From: Bryobacteraceae bacterium
GTDB lineage: Bacteria > Acidobacteriota > Terriglobia > Bryobacterales > Bryobacteraceae
Direction: 5' to 3'
Length of the DNA stretch: 64,000 nt
NCBI GenBank assembly: GCA_029975915.1
Contig: JARKOC010000058.1
Span: 177,368 to 241,367, forward strand
Part shown: positions 58,050 to 64,000 of the stretch, piece by piece
Layout: every line of letters begins with the position of its first letter
How positions within the stretch are numbered: the first letter of the stretch is position 1
The notes under the pieces: generated by a model
What the model was told of the DNA's origin: nothing
The model's input: only the letters and a program-made list of their open reading frames with translations
Database searches by the model: none
Translations under genes and position numbers: made by a program

Positions 58050-59153
58050 TCACCACTCGCCGTAGAGGGCCTCCCATTTCGTTGTCACGGCCTCCATGCC
58101 GAACCGCTCAACTGCCAGCGCCCGCGCCGCCATGCCCATCCGCCGTCTCGCTTCCGGCGCCATTCCGGAGACCTTCGCCATTGCCCTGGCCAACGCCTCG
58201 TCGTCCCCGCAGGACGCCAGGAAGCCCGTTTCGGACTCCTTCACCACTTCGCAGGCGCCGCCCACATCAGTAGACGCCAGCGGCACCCCGCTGGAGGCCG
58301 CCTCCAGCAGCACCATCGGCAGTCCCTCAACCACGGATGACAACACATAGCCGTCGGCCGCCCGCATCAGATCGGACAAGTCCTCCCGCTCGCCGAGGAA
58401 ACGTGCATGAACCCCTAACTCGGCAGCCATCCGGCGCAACTCGGCTTCTAGTGGTCCTGAACCGGCGATCCAAAGCTGGCAACCCGGCTGCCTCGCCGCT
58501 GCGCGCAGAAGCGTTGGATAGTCTTTCTTCCACATCAGACGGCCAGCCGCCAACCAAACGAATTCCTCCGTGACGCCCATTTCGACTCGTTTGATAGCGC
58601 GCTGGGATTCGTCGGGCCGGAATTTGTTCGTGTCGACTCCGTTCGGTATCACGTGCAGCTTTCCAGGAGATACTGCCCGTGCTTTGGCGTGGCGGTCGGC
58701 CGCCGCCTGGCATACGGCCACGGTGCAATCTGCCAGCGGGTCCGTCATCCGGTACAGCCGGTCGCGCCAGAGTGTATCGGAGGACTCGCGGCTGCTCTCG
58801 GCCAGGCTGTGGATGGTGGAGATCACCCGCGGCAAGGGAAACGCCAGACGGGCGAGTCGCCCCATCAGGTTGGCGTGGAACAGATGGCTGTGGAGCGCCA
58901 GCGGGCGCACTTTGCGCAGGATCGATGCTAGCCTCGCCGCCCCCATCAGATCAGCTCGGCCCGGCTGCATTCCGAGTGAGTGCAAAGCCACTCCCCCGTC
59001 CGACAGTTCAGCCTGAAACGCGGATGGCTCGATCATCGACACGACGTGGACCGGCCACCCCCGGCGGCTCAGCTCAACAGCGAGCAGCGCCACCTGTGTC
59101 TCGGCTCCGCCTCGGGCCATGCTGGTTGTCAAAAGCACAATCGGGCCCTTCAC
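58050..59153 (-). CDS. Glycosyltransferase family 4 (second GT4)
   Basis: A 367-residue GT-B glycosyltransferase of GT4. The N-terminal MARGGAETQVALLAVEL and C-terminal VVEGLPMVLLEAASSGVPLASTDVGG motifs, and IPNGVDTNKFRP in the linker, are characteristic. GTG 59153 overlaps the upstream GT4 stop (GTGA) and has AGGAGA 6 bases upstream. It extends the lipid-linked oligosaccharide. Confidence 0.93.
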   Translation of the reverse strand: MKGPIVLLTTSMARGGAETQVALLAVELSRRGWPVHVVSMIEPSAFQAELSDGGVALHSLGMQPGRADLMGAARLASILRKVRPLALHSHLFHANLMGRLARLAFPLPRVISTIHSLAESSRESSDTLWRDRLYRMTDPLADCTVAVCQAAADRHAKARAVSPGKLHVIPNGVDTNKFRPDESQRAIKRVEMGVTEEFVWLAAGRLMWKKDYPTLLRAAARQPGCQLWIAGSGPLEAELRRMAAELGVHARFLGEREDLSDLMRAADGYVLSSVVEGLPMVLLEAASSGVPLASTDVGGACEVVKESETGFLASCGDDEALARAMAKVSGMAPEARRRMGMAARALAVERFGMEAVTTKWEALYGEW

Positions 59154-60262
59154 TGGCGCTCTCCTGTCAGGCTCTCGAAGAGTGCGGCGTATTGCGACAC
59201 CATCGAATCCACGCCGAAGGTCTGCGCCCGGGCAGCCGCCGCGCTCCCCATCGCTTGACGCAAGTCAGGTTCCGAGGCCAGGCGAGCCAGCGAGGAACTG
59301 AGGGCCCGCGTGTCGCCGGAAGCCGACAGCAAACCCGTCTCTTCATCCGCCACCAGTTCCGGCACCCCTCCCACGGCCGTTGCTGCTACCGGCAGTCCGG
59401 CCGCCATCGCCTCCATCACCGCCAGCGGCGTGCCTTCCCAATCCGACGCCAGCGCGAAGACGTCGGCGGCAGCCAGAATATCGGCGGTCTCGGTCTGCAC
59501 ACCAAGCAGATGGACCCGCCCCGCAACCCCGTGTTCTTTGGCGCGCTGCTGGCAAGCCTCGCGCAGGTTTCCATCACCCACCAGCAGGAGTTGGCCGCGC
59601 TTGTCGGCGCCGAATGCAATTGCGAAGGCGTCGATCATTCCAAGAGGGTTCTTCTGCGGATCCAGTCGCCCCACAGAGACCACCAGCAAATCGCTGTCCT
59701 TGAATCCGTGTTCCGTCCGCCACCTCTCCCGCACTCCTGCGCGGCGGAACGATGCTGTGTCGATCCCGTTTCGAATCGTCGCGCCGGGTTCCACGCCATA
59801 CAATTCGCGGTATGACCGGCGAACCTGCTCACCAACGGCCACTGCAACCACCCTGCGGCCGAGCACTACCCGGTGCAGCAAACGGCCAGCGAAGTCGGTC
59901 TCTTTCGACGCCAGATTGTGGACCGTGTGTACCATCGCGGCAACCCGCATTCCCACGCACGCGGGTATGCTATAGCGCAGCACATAGGAGTGTGTGTGAA
60001 TCACTGAAGGCTCAAACTCGCGGATCACCTTGCGCAGGCGCGGGATCATCCTCAGATCCAGACCCTTGTGTTTGCCAAGGTGCCAAACGGCAATCCCCTC
60101 GGCCTGAAGTTCCGGTTCCAGTCCGCCGTCGAACGGATCGAACAGCGAAACAACGCCCGTTTCGAACCGTTTCGCGTCCAGACGGCAGGCGAGCGACACG
60201 GCCATCCTCTCCGCGCCGGCGCGCTTAAGGGTCGCCAGAATCTCCAGTACGCGGATTCTCAC
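59150..60262 (-). CDS. Glycosyltransferase family 4 (first GT4)
   Basis: A 370-residue GT-B enzyme of GT4. LATLKRAGAERMAVSLACRL begins the N-terminal domain, IRNGIDTASFRRAG is the inter-domain hinge, and DWEGTPLAVMEAMAAGLPVAATAVGGVPE holds the E(x7)E nucleotide-sugar motif. GTG 60262 overlaps the O-antigen ligase stop (GTGA); the much longer frame to 61123 is antisense or out-of-frame sequence of that gene. It is the first glycosyltransferase in the operon. Confidence 0.93.
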   Translation of the reverse strand: MRIRVLEILATLKRAGAERMAVSLACRLDAKRFETGVVSLFDPFDGGLEPELQAEGIAVWHLGKHKGLDLRMIPRLRKVIREFEPSVIHTHSYVLRYSIPACVGMRVAAMVHTVHNLASKETDFAGRLLHRVVLGRRVVAVAVGEQVRRSYRELYGVEPGATIRNGIDTASFRRAGVRERWRTEHGFKDSDLLVVSVGRLDPQKNPLGMIDAFAIAFGADKRGQLLLVGDGNLREACQQRAKEHGVAGRVHLLGVQTETADILAAADVFALASDWEGTPLAVMEAMAAGLPVAATAVGGVPELVADEETGLLSASGDTRALSSSLARLASEPDLRQAMGSAAAARAQTFGVDSMVSQYAALFESLTGERQ

Positions 60263-61455
60263 TTCTTTTGCCCGGTCTGCTCCCAAGGCAGCCCCCACTC
60301 CGTCATAATCAGCGAGAGAATCAGCCAGCTCGGCTTGTATTGCTCCCAGGTCAGCGTGGAAACCCCGATCGTCCACACCGCCAGCATCACTGCCCACAAC
60401 GCGCGTTCCGTCGCCGGCAGAGTCCACACGTACACCACGGCGGCGACAAGCAAAAGTCCGTAGAACAGGAACCCGATAGCCCCGCATTCCACAAGCACGG
60501 ACAGGAACGTGTTGTGCGCGACATAGAAATGCCCCGGCACGCCGGGAACGCCCAGCCACGGCTTCACGGCCTCTGGGTAGGCGCCCGCTCCGATGCCGGC
60601 CACAGGGTGCTGGCGCAAGACCTTTAAGCCGGTCTTCCAGATCGTCGTCCGGTTGTGGAGTGTCCCTTTCGTCAATTCCGTCGTGATGGTCGCCAGGCGC
60701 TCGCGTGCCGGCGCTGGGGCGAAGCGAAACACGCCGAGCACCATCAGCGCCAGCAGCAACAGGCTGGAGACCCGGTGGCTCAGATCCGACTGCCGCCACG
60801 TCCACAGCGGGAAGGCAAAGGCGGTGACCGTAGCCACCATCGCCATCCGGGATGCGGTGAGCAGGATCGCTCCAATCACAGCCACGACGGCCAGCCTGTA
60901 GATCCATCTCGCCCATCCGGGGCTCATCGCCAGATACAAAGCCACAGGGATCGACAGCGCCAGGATAAGCCCGAAGTCGTTGGGGTCGAATCCCGCCGCC
61001 GCGTACCGCCGCCAGTAGGTTTGCTGGTCGTTGAAGTACCGGACATAGGCGCTGGCCGATGCCGCCACCGCGCCCCAGACGTAGGCCTGCATCAGTTGTC
61101 TCTGACGCGTGCGGTCCAGGCAACTATCCCAGATGAGCCATGCCATGGCGAGCAGCTCGGCCAGCGTGGCTGCCCGTCTCATGGTCGAGGTTCTGTCGAT
61201 GCTCCAGATCCAGGTCAACGCCGCCCACGCTACAAAGATGGCTGCCAGCGCCAGCACAAGGTTTGGCTGGCGCACAGATCCCCGCCTGAAGGCCACGACG
61301 GCCGCAGCCACGAACGCCAGGATCCCGAACAGATGTGACAGCGTTGCCGTCCCTGGCACCTGGATGCTCTTTTCCCAAGGAATGGAGAACACAAACGCCC
61401 ACAGCACGGCCCAGGCTGCGCTCGAAAATCGATCTCTCTGGCGCTCCAGATTCAT
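60259..61455 (-). CDS. O-antigen ligase/polymerase family (Wzy/WaaL-like) protein
   Basis: A 398-residue polytopic protein with about ten to twelve helices. It carries the Wzy_C-type periplasmic loop with NRTTIWKTGLKVLRQHPVAGIGAGAYP near 275-300. Family members polymerise or transfer undecaprenyl-linked glycans outside the inner membrane. ATG 61455 overlaps the flippase stop (ATGA). Its place after a flippase and before glycosyltransferases fits a Wzx/Wzy exopolysaccharide locus. Polymerase versus ligase cannot be separated by sequence. Confidence 0.9.
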   Translation of the reverse strand: MNLERQRDRFSSAAWAVLWAFVFSIPWEKSIQVPGTATLSHLFGILAFVAAAVVAFRRGSVRQPNLVLALAAIFVAWAALTWIWSIDRTSTMRRAATLAELLAMAWLIWDSCLDRTRQRQLMQAYVWGAVAASASAYVRYFNDQQTYWRRYAAAGFDPNDFGLILALSIPVALYLAMSPGWARWIYRLAVVAVIGAILLTASRMAMVATVTAFAFPLWTWRQSDLSHRVSSLLLLALMVLGVFRFAPAPARERLATITTELTKGTLHNRTTIWKTGLKVLRQHPVAGIGAGAYPEAVKPWLGVPGVPGHFYVAHNTFLSVLVECGAIGFLFYGLLLVAAVVYVWTLPATERALWAVMLAVWTIGVSTLTWEQYKPSWLILSLIMTEWGLPWEQTGQKK

Positions 61456-62714
61456 CCGGCGGTCTCCATTCGCCGGAGGGCGCCTCTCAATATGAACGCC
61501 TGCCCGCCGATCTGTGCCGCAGCGGAAACCGCCATCGCCATCGCCGCGCCGCCAAGCCCGAATTGTGGCACCAGGAGCCAGCTGGCGGCTCCGCACGTGG
61601 CTGCCGCGAGGCAGAACAGCGGCACTTGCGCGTCGAATGCCCGCGCGGCCGTCACCGCGTAACCAAGCGCCACTGCCACATAGCCCGGAATTGCCGCCGC
61701 CATGACCGCAATAAGCAAGCCGCTGTAGCCGGCGTACTCCGGCCGGTATGCAACGGTTAGAACGAACCTGCCGAGAAGCGCCGCGCCGGCGACCGCCGCC
61801 ACACCAAGCGCCACAGCCGTGGCTCCGAGCTTCCCGGCCAGCCGCAGGAACCCCTTTGGATCGAGACCGCTGGCAAGACGCGCCAGCTTCGGCGTGGCCG
61901 CCTGCCCCAGGGCGTTAACGATGGTCGCCCCGGCGGTGACAAAGGAAGCCACCGCCGCAAACGCCCCAAGCTCTCCAATGCCCATCCGCCGCTCAATAAC
62001 ATACCGCGGTACGTTCGTATTCAACGACACCAGCATCAGAACCAAGCCCAGTGGAATGGCTTGGCGCAAGATGCTCCGCGCCCCCTGCCAGCCGGTCCCC
62101 ACCCCGGTTTCACCGGCCCATCCTCTCCGCTGGTCATAAGACGCCAGAACCAGCAATCGAGCCGCCGCCATCGCTGCAACCGCATAAACAAGACTGCCCG
62201 ACACCCACAGCACGATCCCCAATGCGGCCGCAGCCAGAATGCCTCTGGCCATCATCGAGCGCGCGATCCGGTCCATCTCATCCCGCCGCTGCATCGCTCC
62301 GTAGTAGGCATCGCTGACCGTATCGCTTGTTTGCGCCAGTCCAGTCATCAAGATGACTGCCGCCATCTCCCAGGTCCGCCCGAACGCCAGCCCCAGCACC
62401 GCCATCACCGCCAGCGCCAGCCCCGAGACGCCGAATCGCACCGCCAGGTAATCGGCGAATGGGTGCCGCCCGTCCACGTCGGTCGCCAGAACGGATCGCA
62501 GGTTCAGATGGGCCAGCATCGCCACGGGAGCAGTCAGCGCCACCGCGAGCGCGTACTCCCCCAGCATCTGCCTCCCGCCCAACTTCGCCACTAAACTGAG
62601 CACCACCCACTGCGTGAACGCGTACAAGCCGTTGCCGGCCAGCGTCCAAGCGAAGCCCGACCGCAGGGATAAGCGGGGTTCCCGTGCCGGTTCTTCGCCT
62701 TGGTCCACATGCAC
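61452..62714 (-). CDS. Polysaccharide flippase, Wzx-like (MOP superfamily)
   Basis: A 420-residue protein with about twelve to fourteen helices of the oligosaccharidyl-lipid flippase type. GFAWTLAGNGLYAFTQWVVLSLVAKLGG is the first helix pair, and QAATPKLARLASGLDP marks the middle. It moves the lipid-linked repeat across the inner membrane. The start is GTG 62714, with a second GTG at 62708; neither has a clear ribosome binding site. First gene of the operon. No Wza/Wzc export partners in the window. Confidence 0.9.
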   Translation of the reverse strand: MHVDQGEEPAREPRLSLRSGFAWTLAGNGLYAFTQWVVLSLVAKLGGRQMLGEYALAVALTAPVAMLAHLNLRSVLATDVDGRHPFADYLAVRFGVSGLALAVMAVLGLAFGRTWEMAAVILMTGLAQTSDTVSDAYYGAMQRRDEMDRIARSMMARGILAAAALGIVLWVSGSLVYAVAAMAAARLLVLASYDQRRGWAGETGVGTGWQGARSILRQAIPLGLVLMLVSLNTNVPRYVIERRMGIGELGAFAAVASFVTAGATIVNALGQAATPKLARLASGLDPKGFLRLAGKLGATAVALGVAAVAGAALLGRFVLTVAYRPEYAGYSGLLIAVMAAAIPGYVAVALGYAVTAARAFDAQVPLFCLAAATCGAASWLLVPQFGLGGAAMAMAVSAAAQIGGQAFILRGALRRMETAG

Positions 62715-62884
62715 TTTTTCATTGTACTTTGGCTCCAGGCGGGTTCCTTTAGGCCGCGATTCGTACTAGACAAACGCCGCGGGCCGGACATAGAGTATGC
62801 ACAAGGGCGAATCGTTGATCGCCTCCCTGGAGGCAAGCGTAGCCGGGCCGGCCAGGTTAACGCCGGCATATATGGAGACTCACA

Positions 62885-63661
62885 ATGACCTTTAGAACAG
62901 TCCGCACTTTCCTTCTCGCCGCAGTTGGCGCGGCCCTGATCCTTCCAGTGTGGGCCTGGCAGCCGCCTGCCGGCGCCGCCAAACCGCGTCCTGGCGGGAT
63001 GCGCGGCCCGCGCGCCGCCGTGCCCGACGACAACGCCGGGTTCGTTCCGATCTTTGACGGCAAGACCCTGGCCAACTGGGAAGGCGAACCCGATTTCTGG
63101 AAAGTCGTCGACGGCGTTCTCACTGGCGAAACAACTGCGGAGAAGCCCTTGAAGCAGAATACTTTCATCATCTGGCGCGGAGGCACCACGGCAGATTTTG
63201 AGTTCAAGGCGGAATTCCGTCTTACTGAGACCGCCAATAGCGGAGTTCAGTACCGCAGCACCGCGCTTCCCGACGTCGGCAAGTTCGTCCTGAAAGGCTA
63301 TCAGGCCGATATGGACGGGAAGGTAAACTTCACGGGCATGCTTTACGAGGAGCGCGGGCGCGGCTTCGTGGCGCCGCGCGGCCAGTTCGTCCGCATGGCC
63401 GATGGCGGGACTCCTAAGCTCATCGGCAGCCCTGGCGATACCGAATCCCTCAAGTCCGTTATCAAGGTCGCCGACTGGAACCAGCTTCATATCATCGCCC
63501 GCGGCCCCGTGATCGTGCACGTCATCAATGGACGCATCATGAGCATGTGCATCGATGAGGACGCCAAGGGCAGATCGATGGAAGGACTGCTCGGGATTCA
63601 ACTCCACGTTGGCCAGCCGATGAAGGTCGAGTTCCGCAACATCCTGCTCAAGAAGCTTTAG
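62885..63661 (+). CDS. Secreted 3-keto-disaccharide hydrolase (DUF1080) paralogue
   Basis: A 258-residue DUF1080-family protein. Signal peptide about 1-24, a Pro/Gly/Arg-rich linker (about 26-48), then IFDGKTLANWEG, NTFIIWRGG, NSGVQYRS, KGYQADMDG and MKVEFRNILLKKL, closely matching the paralogue at 54537-55325. ATG 62885 has GGAG about 8 bases upstream. It diverges from the flippase gene with about 170 bases between, so the two paralogues bracket the polysaccharide operon. Confidence 0.92.
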   Translation: MTFRTVRTFLLAAVGAALILPVWAWQPPAGAAKPRPGGMRGPRAAVPDDNAGFVPIFDGKTLANWEGEPDFWKVVDGVLTGETTAEKPLKQNTFIIWRGGTTADFEFKAEFRLTETANSGVQYRSTALPDVGKFVLKGYQADMDGKVNFTGMLYEERGRGFVAPRGQFVRMADGGTPKLIGSPGDTESLKSVIKVADWNQLHIIARGPVIVHVINGRIMSMCIDEDAKGRSMEGLLGIQLHVGQPMKVEFRNILLKKL

Positions 63662-63916
63662 GGCGGACCTCTCCGCGATCACTTGCGAAATTGCCTAATC
63701 TCGCGACGCGAGTCTCTTCGCTGTCAAGGCGAGGTTGGCAAGCAACGGGAGTACGGTTCGTCCGCTCCCGAAAGCGGTGAAGTGCGCTTATGCTTCACAC
63801 CAACGCGCTTTTCACGATGAACATCCCGTGAGTTGCGGCCACGGAAACCGCTGGCTAATCCTGAATTCCGAAGTTGTCAGCGTGCAGGCCCGTGAGGACT
63901 TTGCGACAACGGATGG
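63662..63916. other. Intergenic region after DUF1080 paralogue
   Basis: No gene, terminator or repeat could be supported in these 255 bases; open frames are short and lack motifs. Confidence 0.5.
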
Positions 63917-64000
63917 ATGGAACATAGCGAGCGGGACAAAGCAGTCCCCAATGAAATCAAGGCGCTACTGTCCGGCGAGCGGCTGATTTTGCGTGAGACG
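63917..64000 (+). CDS. Possible 5' end of a further gene, cut by window end
   Basis: From ATG 63917 the frame stays open to base 64000 (28 codons), reading MEHSERDKAV followed by PNEIKALLSG and ERLILRET. The balanced charged composition looks coding, unlike other frames here. No good ribosome binding site is visible and the fragment is too short to identify. Confidence 0.35.
   Translation, partial: MEHSERDKAVPNEIKALLSGERLILRET

Noticed and set aside
59150..61123. 657-codon minus-strand frame suggesting a fused protein
   Set aside because: Only the part from 60262 downstream is GT4; the rest is out-of-frame over the O-antigen ligase gene.
63735..63986. 83-codon plus-strand frame near the window end
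   Set aside because: No recognisable motif or ribosome binding site.
1..64000. tRNA, rRNA, CRISPR, IS element or prophage
   Set aside because: No T-loop-like GTTCGA context outside coding genes, no regularly spaced repeats, no transposase or integrase motifs were found by reading; a dedicated covariance-model search would be decisive.

Overview
This is a GC-rich, densely coded bacterial chromosomal stretch with about 60 genes on both strands. I see no rRNA, tRNA, CRISPR array, transposase or phage structural gene. The gene mix suggests a soil Acidobacteriota, perhaps Bryobacter/Solibacter-like. It includes two 3-keto-disaccharide hydrolase (DUF1080) paralogues, GH27 and GH78 enzymes, a sulfatase, BlaI/BlaR1 with a TonB-like tail, a VIT/VWA protein and an LptF-LptG fusion. 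That placement is inference, because no phylogenetic marker lies in the window.

Layout. 1-3.2 kb: a truncated histone-deacetylase-family gene and pta (minus), then malate dehydrogenase and a SET-domain protein (plus). 3.5-5.6 kb: an orphan CpaE/TadZ-like ATPase divergent from a LuxR-type response regulator. 5.7-14.2 kb: a tight plus-strand run encoding an exported TldD-like protease, a paralogue that has lost the zinc motif, a natural LptF-LptG fusion and an AddB-like nuclease. 14.3-19.8 kb: a GH27 alpha-galactosidase and two large polytopic proteins resembling GT-C glycosyltransferases. 19.7-23.8 kb (minus): sulfatase, aldo/keto reductase and M14 carboxypeptidase. 24-26 kb: an RRM protein, a 60-residue basic protein, an SPFH membrane protein and a ribbon-helix-helix protein, with clear terminators.

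26-34.2 kb (minus): a secreted low-complexity protein, an exported ferredoxin-type aldo/keto reductase, an MFS transporter, and a sigma factor/membrane regulator/VIT-VWA operon. 34.2-39.9 kb (plus): Fur-family regulator, LolA-like protein, a DUF1624-like acyltransferase, small membrane proteins, an MFS exporter and a PIG-L deacetylase. 40-44.3 kb: a secreted protein, a HigBA-type toxin-antitoxin pair, a carbon-nitrogen hydrolase, an exported esterase and a poorly coding stretch. 44.3-48.5 kb: a MetE-like protein overlapping an oligogalacturonate-lyase-like propeller, an exported sugar-isomerase-like protein and a small secreted protein. 48.6-50.6 kb: blaI-blaR1 with a visible palindromic operator.

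50.7-63.7 kb is a carbohydrate region. A GH78 rhamnosidase and a DUF1080 hydrolase precede a seven-gene, almost fully overlapping exopolysaccharide operon: flippase, ligase/polymerase, two GT4 enzymes, methyltransferase, a third GT4 and the initiating phosphoglycosyl transferase. A second DUF1080 paralogue diverges from its far end.

Most unusual points: the paired active/inactive exported TldD-like proteins next to a fused LptFG and an AddB lacking AddA; the deacetylase/pta/mdh/SET cluster; the sigma/VIT-VWA operon; and the DUF1080 paralogues flanking the polysaccharide operon.
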